A model generated the notes under the pieces. That model was not told the DNA's origin. It was given only the letters and a program-made list of their open reading frames with translations, and searched no databases. DNA of 64,000 nucleotides from Lactiplantibacillus plantarum (GTDB lineage: Bacteria > Bacillota > Bacilli > Lactobacillales > Lactobacillaceae), in assembly GCF_014131735.1 (NCBI RefSeq), contig NZ_CP039121.1, positions 124,001 through 188,000 of the forward strand. The letters are read 5' to 3'. Of this stretch, positions 18,296 to 25,884 are shown piece after piece. The position numbers and the translations under genes are program-made. Position 1 is the first letter of the stretch, and each line of letters starts with the position of its first letter.

Positions 18296-19114
18296 ATGAT
18301 GGAAAATATTAAGATGATTGCGATTGATATCGATGGCACACTAGTTAATTCAAAAAAGCAGGTGACATTGCGAGTCAAGCAAGCGATTAAAATGGCGAAG
18401 GAAAAGAAGATTAAAGTGGTTATCTGCACGGGACGGCCATTAACAGGTGTTAAAGCATTGTTGCAGGAGTTGGAACTCGATGCTCAAGATGATCAATACG
18501 TTGTTTGTTTTGGCGGTGCTGCAACCTACACAACTAGTGGCGAACTGATTGATGAACGACCGATTAGTTATGAAGATTATATTGACTTGGAAGCCCTAGC
18601 ACGTAAGTTACGCTTGCATTTTCACGCGGTATCTGAGGATCGGCTGTATACGGCCGACCGTAATATTGGTGATTATACACTCTATGAAGCTAATCTCGTT
18701 TCAATGGGTATCTCATATCGGACGCCAGAAGAGATGCGGAATATTAAACTGATTAAATCGATGTATGTTGATGAACCTGAAGTTTTAGACGCCGCCATTA
18801 AACAGCAAAAACTATTTGAACCGTTGAAAAAGCAGGTTACTTTCACGAAAAGTGCACCATTTTATTACGAGGCCAACACTAATGGTGTTAGTAAGGGCAA
18901 CGCTTTGCAAGTACTCTGTGAAAAGTTAAGTTTGACTGCTGCCAACGTGATGGCAATTGGTGATGAAGCTAATGATTTGAGCATGATTAAGTTTGCAGGA
19001 CATGGAGTAGCGATGGGCAACGCTATTCCTGAAGTGAAGCAAGTGGCTGATGAAATAACTGTCGATAATGAACATGATGGGGTTGCAAAGGCTATTGAAG
19101 CAATCACGAGATAA
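18296..19114 (+). CDS. Cof-type HAD-IIB phosphatase
   Basis: A 272-residue Cof-subfamily phosphatase. Motif I is MIAIDIDGTLVNS at the N-terminus, motif II is VICTGRP, and motif IV is GDEANDLSMI followed by GVAMGNAI. The large alpha/beta cap lies between motifs II and III. I chose ATG 18296 because GAGG at 18286-18289 is correctly spaced from it; the ATG at 18284 has no ribosome-binding site. Such enzymes dephosphorylate sugar phosphates or pyridoxal/flavin phosphates; the substrate is unknown. It follows tkt after a weak hairpin, so it may be cotranscribed and relieve sugar-phosphate load. Confidence 0.85.
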   Translation: MMENIKMIAIDIDGTLVNSKKQVTLRVKQAIKMAKEKKIKVVICTGRPLTGVKALLQELELDAQDDQYVVCFGGAATYTTSGELIDERPISYEDYIDLEALARKLRLHFHAVSEDRLYTADRNIGDYTLYEANLVSMGISYRTPEEMRNIKLIKSMYVDEPEVLDAAIKQQKLFEPLKKQVTFTKSAPFYYEANTNGVSKGNALQVLCEKLSLTAANVMAIGDEANDLSMIKFAGHGVAMGNAIPEVKQVADEITVDNEHDGVAKAIEAITR

Positions 19115-19321
19115 GGATAAGTAGGTATAACAGCATTGTTATATCGGCTATAAGGGTTACAATTGATTATTGACTCTTAAAGTGTTTGGAATAGATTAAA
19201 TTATTTTAGAGATGATTTCATGAAAAAAACTTTATTTTTTCAGCAATGATATTATACTAAAAAGATGTAAGCTTATTGGCTTATCAAATCTAAATATTAT
19301 TTTCGAGGAGGATTACTAGTT

Positions 19322-20296
19322 ATGTGTACTGCCATAACTTATCAATCTTATAATAATTACTTCGGTAGAAATTTCGATTATGAAATTTCATACAATGAAA
19401 TGGTTACGATTACGCCTAGAAAATATCCACTAGTATTTCGTAAGGTGGAGAACTTAGATCACCATTATGCAATAATTGGAATTACTGCTGATGTAGAAAG
19501 CTACCCACTTTACTACGATGCGATGAATGAAAAAGGATTGTGTATTGCGGGATTGAATTTTGCAGGTTATGCTGATTATAAAAAATATGATGCTGATAAA
19601 GTTAATATCACACCATTTGAATTAATTCCTTGGTTATTGGGACAATTTTCAAGTGTTAGAGAAGTGAAAAAGAACATACAAAAACTAAACTTGATTAATA
19701 TTAATTTTAGTGAACAATTACCATTATCACCGCTACATTGGTTGGTTGCTGATAAACAGGAATCGATAGTTATTGAAAGTGTTAAAGAAGGACTAAAAAT
19801 TTACGACAATCCAGTAGGTGTGTTAACAAACAATCCTAATTTTGACTACCAATTATTTAATTTGAACAACTATCGTGCGTTATCAAATAGCACGCCCCAA
19901 AATAGTTTTTCAGAAAAAGTGGATTTAGATAGTTATAGTAGAGGAATGGGCGGACTAGGATTACCTGGAGACTTGTCCTCAATGTCTAGATTTGTTAGAG
20001 CCGCTTTTACTAAATTAAACTCGTTGCCGATGCAGACAGAGACTGGCAGTGTTAGTCAGTTTTTCCATATACTAGGGTCTGTAGAACAACAAAAAGGGCT
20101 TTGTGAAGTCACTAAAGGAAAGTACGAATATACAATCTATTCTTCTTGTTGTGATATGGACAAGGGAGTTTATTACTATAGAACTTATAACAATAGTCAA
20201 ATTAACAGTGTCAATTTAAGCCATGAGCACTTGGATACGACTGAATTAATTTCTTATCCATTACGATCAGAAGCACAGTACTATGCAGTTAACTAA
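19322..20296 (+). CDS. bsh: Conjugated bile salt hydrolase (choloylglycine hydrolase)
   Basis: N-terminal nucleophile hydrolase that splits glycine- or taurine-conjugated bile acids. It is 324 residues, matching the well-known L. plantarum Bsh1. After Met removal Cys2 becomes the nucleophile; Arg16 and Asp19 (GRNFDYE), Asn79 (IAGLNFAG), Asn170/171 (LTNNP) and Arg223 (SSMSR) are all in place. RBS GAGGAGG. A TATACT -10 candidate is at 19253. The gene is visibly more A/T-rich than its neighbours and uses mostly AGA arginine codons, hinting at acquisition. It forms a single-gene unit ending in the hairpin at 20327-20380. No signal peptide, so it is cytoplasmic. Confidence 0.95.
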   Translation: MCTAITYQSYNNYFGRNFDYEISYNEMVTITPRKYPLVFRKVENLDHHYAIIGITADVESYPLYYDAMNEKGLCIAGLNFAGYADYKKYDADKVNITPFELIPWLLGQFSSVREVKKNIQKLNLININFSEQLPLSPLHWLVADKQESIVIESVKEGLKIYDNPVGVLTNNPNFDYQLFNLNNYRALSNSTPQNSFSEKVDLDSYSRGMGGLGLPGDLSSMSRFVRAAFTKLNSLPMQTETGSVSQFFHILGSVEQQKGLCEVTKGKYEYTIYSSCCDMDKGVYYYRTYNNSQINSVNLSHEHLDTTELISYPLRSEAQYYAVN

Positions 20297-20326
20297 AAGC
20301 CACTACTGTAATAGTTAAAATTATTT

Positions 20327-20380
20327 AAAAGAGGAAATCAGTTTGTTAATCAGTTTGTTAATCAGTTGATTTCCTCTTTT
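20327..20380 (+). terminator. bsh terminator with tandem repeat in the loop
   Basis: A 14-bp perfect stem (20327-20340 with 20367-20380) encloses a loop containing two copies of the 12-mer CAGTTTGTTAAT (20339-20350 and 20351-20362). Confidence 0.8.
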
Positions 20381-20409
20381 ATGTATCACTGTTTTCAGAG
20401 TAAGTTCCA

Positions 20410-20646
20410 ATGGCTGGCATTGCTGTTAATATGACACTAGATGATATAAGTTATCATGTTAAGCTCGATGGTAAGTTGGGTTTAATTGATAGAAAACATA
20501 ATAGTTATGAGATGCTTGAAACACCTACTAAAATACATTTTTACCAAATTTTATATGATCATGTTTTGAATAAGGGGATTAATTTGAGCGACTGGATAGA
20601 CATTAAGATATTAATGACAAGTTTATTTAGGAAAAGAGCACGTTAA
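20410..20646 (+). CDS. Small hypothetical protein
   Basis: An open frame of 78 codons between the bsh terminator and a bidirectional terminator. I do not recognise the product. The predicted protein is hydrophilic, with no signal peptide, clear membrane segment or known motif, and ends in a basic FRKRAR tail. There is no convincing ribosome-binding site before the ATG. The A/T-rich composition is like bsh. It may be a real small gene, a remnant, or chance; the flanking hairpins make a separate transcript conceivable but I cannot support a function. Confidence 0.35.
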   Translation: MAGIAVNMTLDDISYHVKLDGKLGLIDRKHNSYEMLETPTKIHFYQILYDHVLNKGINLSDWIDIKILMTSLFRKRAR

Positions 20647-20670
20647 TATATCCAATAGTAATTGAAATAA

Positions 20671-20712
20671 TAAACACCTTAGGAGTGATTGGTATCCTAA
20701 GGTGTTTATTAA
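20671..20712. terminator. Bidirectional terminator before the GH31 gene
   Basis: A 14-bp perfect stem (20671-20684 with 20695-20708) separates the plus-strand bsh region from the convergent GH31 gene. Confidence 0.88.
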
Positions 20713-20737
20713 AGTTAAGGATTAAAATATTAAGCTA

Positions 20738-23038
20738 CTATTCTCGATAACAGCTACTGTCATTATCGTAAGTGAGTTTAACAACATGATCAGACAATTC
20801 AACTGTGATCTGCTGATAAACTGGTTGATAACCGTGATGAGTGAGTTGCACATTAACCTTGTTATGATCAACGGTAATTGTGTAATTGTTCCATTCACCT
20901 GACTGATACTTAAAGTCACGTCCATTATCTTGATAGTGTTGGTAGGTCCCTTGAGTACCAAATACTCTAAACGTCATCGCTTTCAACGGTTCATCGCTAA
21001 TGTGGCTAACAGCGGGTCCCCATGGCAAAATGGTGTTTTGTTTTACAAATAATGGTAGTTTATCGAGTGGGGTATCGACTACAATATCCTGATTACCGGC
21101 ATACTCAGCACCGTTCCAAAAATCAACCCAGTTCCCAGCTGGTAAATAAACTAACCGCTTAAATTGAGATTTTTGAACAACGGGGGCAACTAGTATGTCG
21201 TCACCAACCATGTATTCGTCATTCAAGTCGCGTACACGAGGGTCCTGATCGTAGTTTAAGACAACGGGACGCATGATTGGTAAGCCAGTTTTGGTTTCCT
21301 TAGCAAATAAATCGTATAGATAAGGAATCAGACGATAACGCAATTTGAGATACTTGCGATAAATGTTTAACGTTGGCTCGCCAAATGCCCATGGTTCTTG
21401 TTGGCGAGTCCCTAATGCTGCATGGTTCCGTAACAGTGGACTGAAAATTGCCCCTTCAATCCACCGTGTCAGTAATTCAGATGTCGTGTCTGAGGCAAAG
21501 CCACCAATGTCAGTTCCAGTAAAACTAAAGCCACTTAATCCTAGATTGCAGAGTTGTGGGATCATCATTTGGATATGTGGCCACATACTGCGGTTGTCAC
21601 CGGTCCAAACAGTCGAGTATTTCTGAGTTCCGGCGTAAGCTGCCCGTGTGATGACAAATGGTCGGTTGCCAGTTTGCTCTTTTAGTCCAGCATAGGTTGC
21701 TTTAGCCATATTATGGCCATAAACGTTATGCATCTTCTTATGTGTTGAAGGCGTGTCTTGATCATTAAAGACCACGTCATCTGGAATCGGACCTTCGAAC
21801 GTAGCGGGTTCGTTCATATCGATCCAAATACCAGCGACACCTAAATCAGTTAAAAATTTACCGTTGTTAGCCCACCACTGACGAACTTCTGGACGACCGA
21901 AGTCTGGAAAAGCAGCGTTACCTGGCCATACTTTGTTAATATAGACATCACCGTCAGCAGATTTAACGAAATAGCCTTTTTTAAGACCCTCGGCATAAAT
22001 GTGATAGTCAGAATCTTGTTTAACACCGGGATCGATGATTGGGATGACCTTGAGACCCTGTTGGTTCAACTTGGTAATAAACTTCTTGGGATTACCCTGG
22101 TATTTATCCTTGTCCCAGGTGAAGACCCGATAACCATCCATGTAATCGACGTCAAAGTGAATCGCATCGCATGGTAAGTCGTACTTTGCAAGGTTATCTG
22201 CAATTGCTTGCACTTCTTCTTGACTAGCACTGTAACCCCACCGTGATTGTTGGTAACCGAGCGTCCACTTTTGAGGTAGTGGCGTTCGACCAGTTAAGTA
22301 GGTGTAATTGGTGACAATGTCTTTTAACGTGGTACCACCAATAATGTAGTAGTCGAGGTTACCTTGGACAGCTGAATAAAAGTAGTAATGGTTGCTTTCC
22401 TTACCCATATCTAAATGGCTCTGGTAGGTATTGTCGAAGAAGATACCGTAAGGATGTCCATTTTTTAGCCCCAACATCACTGGGATTGACTTGTAAATAT
22501 TAGGTAGGATCTCCAGCTGGGGAGCGGGGTTATCAACGTTCCAATTATCATAGGCAAAACCACGTTTGTTCAGATATCCGGTCTTGTCACCAAGTCCATA
22601 AAGATATTCATCAGGTGCTAGCGATTTAATGATTTCGTAGTAACCTTGATCAGATTTAGTAGGTGCCTTAGTCACTGAATGGCCTTCTGCCTCAACTAAT
22701 CGTTCATGGACTTTGTCGACGCCTTTCAAGTGAATGCGTTCGCCACGATAATCGGTAATCAAGGCATTGCCATCTTTATCAAAGGTATCAAGATGCCGTT
22801 CGGAATCGAGGTGAATCGTTAAAGCTGATGTCCGGATAATGTAATGATCACCAGCACTTTCAATAGTGAAATCAGTCGCCTGAATTTTATGACCCTCAAT
22901 TGCATAGGATTCACCTTGCTCACCGCGATTAATAAAGACGCGGATGATTTCCGACGTAACAATAGTTAATTGTAATGGTTGGGCGAAAGCAAACGTGATC
23001 GTTTGGCCGTTCTGTGTGTAACTTGGTAATGCACTCAT
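20738..23038 (-). CDS. GH31 alpha-glucosidase
   Basis: Glycoside hydrolase family 31 enzyme releasing glucose from alpha-glucosides such as maltose, isomaltose or short dextrins. It has 766 residues from the ATG at 23038; an upstream GTG overlaps the AAGGAG site and is unlikely. The nucleophile Asp lies in GIWIDMNEPATF and the acid/base Asp in WTGDNRSMW, both classic GH31 signatures. An N-terminal beta-sandwich precedes the barrel. No signal peptide, so it acts inside the cell on sugar brought in by the transporter encoded just upstream (30-base gap). The divergent LacI regulator probably controls both. Alpha-xylosidase activity is a less likely alternative. Confidence 0.9.
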   Translation of the reverse strand: MSALPSYTQNGQTITFAFAQPLQLTIVTSEIIRVFINRGEQGESYAIEGHKIQATDFTIESAGDHYIIRTSALTIHLDSERHLDTFDKDGNALITDYRGERIHLKGVDKVHERLVEAEGHSVTKAPTKSDQGYYEIIKSLAPDEYLYGLGDKTGYLNKRGFAYDNWNVDNPAPQLEILPNIYKSIPVMLGLKNGHPYGIFFDNTYQSHLDMGKESNHYYFYSAVQGNLDYYIIGGTTLKDIVTNYTYLTGRTPLPQKWTLGYQQSRWGYSASQEEVQAIADNLAKYDLPCDAIHFDVDYMDGYRVFTWDKDKYQGNPKKFITKLNQQGLKVIPIIDPGVKQDSDYHIYAEGLKKGYFVKSADGDVYINKVWPGNAAFPDFGRPEVRQWWANNGKFLTDLGVAGIWIDMNEPATFEGPIPDDVVFNDQDTPSTHKKMHNVYGHNMAKATYAGLKEQTGNRPFVITRAAYAGTQKYSTVWTGDNRSMWPHIQMMIPQLCNLGLSGFSFTGTDIGGFASDTTSELLTRWIEGAIFSPLLRNHAALGTRQQEPWAFGEPTLNIYRKYLKLRYRLIPYLYDLFAKETKTGLPIMRPVVLNYDQDPRVRDLNDEYMVGDDILVAPVVQKSQFKRLVYLPAGNWVDFWNGAEYAGNQDIVVDTPLDKLPLFVKQNTILPWGPAVSHISDEPLKAMTFRVFGTQGTYQHYQDNGRDFKYQSGEWNNYTITVDHNKVNVQLTHHGYQPVYQQITVELSDHVVKLTYDNDSSCYRE

Positions 23039-23068
23039 ATTAAAAAACACTCCTTAGTAAAATGACTT

Positions 23069-24490
23069 TTATTTAGTTGGATTCTCTGACAAATCTTCTT
23101 GAGGCTTGTCTTGCTTAATAATACTAATGGCAAGTACTGCGATGAACATTGAGATACCAGCAATAAGCATCATTCCAGGCATCGAATTACCAACGAATTT
23201 AAAGACCATAAAGCTGGCAACGGATGCGAGAATTTGTGGCAAGCAAATCGTACCGTTAAAAATTCCAATATATGAGCCTTCATTGGCACCATCTAGTGAA
23301 GAAGTAAAGATATTAAAGGGCTCGACATGCACCGTAAAGAAGCCGATACCGATTAAACAGAATGGGGCAATTAATAGGTACTGGTTGTGAATGAAGAATA
23401 CCCAAACGAGGCCAACTGCGAAGCTAGCTAAGCCAAAGCGATACCAAAACTTTCGCTTGTATGGATTAGTCCGTGAAAGAACTAAGAAACCATATAGAAC
23501 GGCGGCCATTGATTGAATGAAGGTCAAGATTCCATACCAATTACCGGCAGCTTGATAGCCAGCCGAAGCAGCATTAGTTGTGTGCCAAACGTTTTCGGCG
23601 ATAGCACCAGTAGTATAAGTCCACATATATTGAATACCAATCCAGGCAAATAGTTGAACGAGGGCAACTTCCCAGAAAGCTTTCGGGGCTTCTTTTACTA
23701 ATTGCCAAATAGGTTTGGTGTGCTTATGTTGTTCAGGATCGATATGATGATAAAGTGCGTACGTGTCAGGATCATATTCCTTAACCGTATGAATAGTATA
23801 TGCTGAGATGCCTAATAAAATAATGGCACCAATATAAAACGCAATTCTTACAGAAAGAGGGACAACGCCTTTTTGCGCCGTGTTTGCAACACCAAAGTAA
23901 GTTAGGACGAACGGTAGAATAGTAGCAAGTACGCCTCCTAGGTTACTGAAAGCTTGTTGCCAAGACCATGCTTTGTCCTTCTGATTTTCATTAACCATAT
24001 CTCCAATAATCATGCGGAATGGTTGCATGCAAACATTACTTGATAAATCCATAAATAAAATAGCAATAGCACCAAATAGTAATGCAGCAGTTGAAGCGTA
24101 GCCAAAGCCGAATGAACCAGCATTTGGTAATAACACCATGACCAACGCCGCTAATGGTGCGCTGAATAGTAAGTAGGGCATTCTACGACCAAAGCGCGTC
24201 CAAGTTCGATCAGAGTATTTACCGACTAGTGGTTGGACGAATAATCCAGCCAATGGTGGCAGAATGAAGAAGAGTCCTAGTTTGGTCGGATCAGCGCCAA
24301 TGGTTTGGAAAATCCGACTCATCTGTGATGATTGTAATGAGAAGGCCATATTAACCCCACAAAAACCAAAGGTAATTGCAAAGATGGTTTTTAATGGGAG
24401 GTTGGGCAGCGAATTAGCAATAGTGGATGTCTTAGGCTTACTGGAAACATCAGCGATTGGTTTATTCGGGTGTACTGCAGGTTGGTTCAT
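23069..24490 (-). CDS. GPH/MFS-type maltose or oligosaccharide transporter
   Basis: A 473-residue membrane transporter with about twelve hydrophobic segments, resembling the MFS maltose/sucrose symporters of lactobacilli. Typical stretches include FGVNMAFSLQSSQMSRIFQ-like and FILPPLAGLFVQPLVGKYSDR near the N-terminus, and the GRRMPYLL loop. RBS AAGGAG precedes the ATG. It is the first gene of a two-gene transcript with the GH31 enzyme. Its promoter (TTGTAA, 17 bases, TAGTAT on the minus strand) has a LacI-type operator over the -35 box. It probably imports maltose or isomaltose-type sugars with protons. Confidence 0.9.
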   Translation of the reverse strand: MNQPAVHPNKPIADVSSKPKTSTIANSLPNLPLKTIFAITFGFCGVNMAFSLQSSQMSRIFQTIGADPTKLGLFFILPPLAGLFVQPLVGKYSDRTWTRFGRRMPYLLFSAPLAALVMVLLPNAGSFGFGYASTAALLFGAIAILFMDLSSNVCMQPFRMIIGDMVNENQKDKAWSWQQAFSNLGGVLATILPFVLTYFGVANTAQKGVVPLSVRIAFYIGAIILLGISAYTIHTVKEYDPDTYALYHHIDPEQHKHTKPIWQLVKEAPKAFWEVALVQLFAWIGIQYMWTYTTGAIAENVWHTTNAASAGYQAAGNWYGILTFIQSMAAVLYGFLVLSRTNPYKRKFWYRFGLASFAVGLVWVFFIHNQYLLIAPFCLIGIGFFTVHVEPFNIFTSSLDGANEGSYIGIFNGTICLPQILASVASFMVFKFVGNSMPGMMLIAGISMFIAVLAISIIKQDKPQEDLSENPTK

Positions 24491-24533
24491 GAGAATCCAT
24501 CTCCTTAAAAGTTAATCACTTTTCAACAGGGCA

Positions 24534-24592
24534 ATACTAGCACTTGGCGTAAACGTTTACAATACCGATTTAATAATAAAGTAAACGTTTAC
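24534..24592. promoter_or_regulatory. Divergent operator region with two GTAAACGTTTAC palindromes
   Basis: Identical 12-bp palindromes at 24549-24560 and 24581-24592 are 32 bases apart centre to centre, about three helical turns. The first overlaps the minus-strand -35 box (24557-24562) of the transporter promoter, whose -10 is at 24534-24539. Both also resemble cre sites, as LacI and CcpA sites overlap in consensus. Confidence 0.82.
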
Positions 24593-24659
24593 GCTTTTGA
24601 CAATGATTTTACCGGCTTTTAGCGCTATAATTAATTTAAATCGGAGGGGAGCTGGAAAA

Positions 24660-25637
24660 ATGAAGCCAACAATCAAAGATATTGCCGCTAAAACTGGCTT
24701 TTCAATTGCTACAGTGTCACGAGTGTTGGCGAAAAAACAGGGTACATATAGCGACAAGACTCAGGAGCGTATTTTAAAAGTTGCTAAGGATCTCGGCTAT
24801 CGGAAGAATACACTAGCCATGGAATTGGTTAAAAAGAAGACGGACGTGATTGCCGTTATTGTCAACGTCACGCCGACGAATTTTTCAAGTGGAATTATTG
24901 ATGGTATTCAACAGCGCGCGACTGAGATCGGGTTACAGGTTATTATTCTATATGCTGGTAATCGGAATACCGAGTTACAACATCAAGCAATTGTGACCGC
25001 CTTGGAACGTACTGTTTCAGGTATTTTGTTAATGGCGATTGAACCAGATAAAGCAGACTTACAATTATTAACAGAATCAAAGACACCGTTTTGTTTTGTT
25101 TCGATCAATCTAGCAGATGAACGCGTCAAATCCGTTAGCTCTGACAATTATCAGGCGGCCTATTTGGCGACAAAGTATTTAATTTCGCATGGTCATCGGA
25201 CAATTGGCCTAGCCGGAATCGACCATTATCATACAGGTAGTCAACGGCTTGCTGGGTATCAAGCGGCGTTAAAAAATTATTCGATTCATGGGCAAGCTGA
25301 ATGGGTGCAACCCGGAGATTATAGTTATCAGGCTGGTTATAATGTTTTTAATGCTTATCAAGAGCTGGGCATTACTGGGGTTGTTGCAGCTAGTGATATG
25401 ACGGCGGCCGGACTACAAAAGGCTGCTCAGGAGAGTAATGTGAAGCTACCTGGGGCGCTTTCTGTTGTCAGCATTGATGGAACGCTCATCTGCGATATTG
25501 CGACTCCTGCGTTGACAAGTGTTACCCAGAATTTTGTCCAGATTGGTATTGAAAGTGTTAATTGTTTGGTTGGCAAATCTGCCACGCGGTTAGTCCCAGT
25601 CACATTGGTTGAACGTGAGAGTGTTGCAACTATATAA
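24660..25637 (+). CDS. LacI-family regulator of the maltose-type module
   Basis: A 325-residue repressor. The N-terminal HTH reads TIKDIAAKTGFSIATVSRVL (residues 4-23) with the usual hinge, followed by a periplasmic-binding-like sensor domain (VIAVIVNVTP, GHRTIGLAG, VVSIDG). I chose the ATG at 24660, with GGAGGGG upstream, because HTH position in the family fixes the start; upstream in-frame codons are not LacI-like. It is divergent from the transporter-GH31 genes and upstream of GH65, with two palindromic operators in the shared region. It therefore probably represses alpha-glucoside uptake and use until an inducer binds. Confidence 0.92.
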   Translation: MKPTIKDIAAKTGFSIATVSRVLAKKQGTYSDKTQERILKVAKDLGYRKNTLAMELVKKKTDVIAVIVNVTPTNFSSGIIDGIQQRATEIGLQVIILYAGNRNTELQHQAIVTALERTVSGILLMAIEPDKADLQLLTESKTPFCFVSINLADERVKSVSSDNYQAAYLATKYLISHGHRTIGLAGIDHYHTGSQRLAGYQAALKNYSIHGQAEWVQPGDYSYQAGYNVFNAYQELGITGVVAASDMTAAGLQKAAQESNVKLPGALSVVSIDGTLICDIATPALTSVTQNFVQIGIESVNCLVGKSATRLVPVTLVERESVATI

Positions 25638-25658
25638 AGCGTACTGAGAAATAATTTC

Positions 25659-25712
25659 AGCTTCGCTGACCTGATAATCGAGAACTTGATTGTCAGGTCA
25701 GCGAAGCTTTTT
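25659..25712 (+). terminator. Terminator after the LacI-family gene
   Basis: A 16-bp perfect stem (25659-25674 with 25693-25708), extended by inner AATC/GATT pairs, is followed by a T-run. Confidence 0.9.
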
Positions 25713-25824
25713 GGTTACAACGAGATTATTCCGTCACTTTAAATACGTTCTCATTAACGTTAGTATATTGTCGGTACTAAGCGATTGTTTTATGCGAAAA
25801 GCAGCAAAGTGATTCTCAAATCGA

Positions 25825-25854
25825 TGAAACCGCTTTATTTCGGATGCTATACTA
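25825..25854 (+). promoter_or_regulatory. GH65 promoter region with cre-like site
   Basis: A cre-like sequence (12 of 14 positions, 25825-25838) precedes a TATACT -10 candidate about 10 bases further on. The predicted transcript start is near 25860, which argues against translation from the ATG at 25861. Confidence 0.45.
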
Positions 25855-25884
25855 CAGCAAATGAAGTCGAAAGTGGGGGAGACT

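Noticed and set aside
20339..20362. Tandem 12-mer as a possible CRISPR or mobile-element repeat
   Set aside because: Only two copies, no spacer, and it lies in a terminator loop; better explained as local slippage.
24597..24659. Extra 21 residues on the LacI-family protein
   Set aside because: LacI proteins begin a few residues before the HTH; ATG 24660 with GGAGGGG fits and the upstream part overlaps the promoter.
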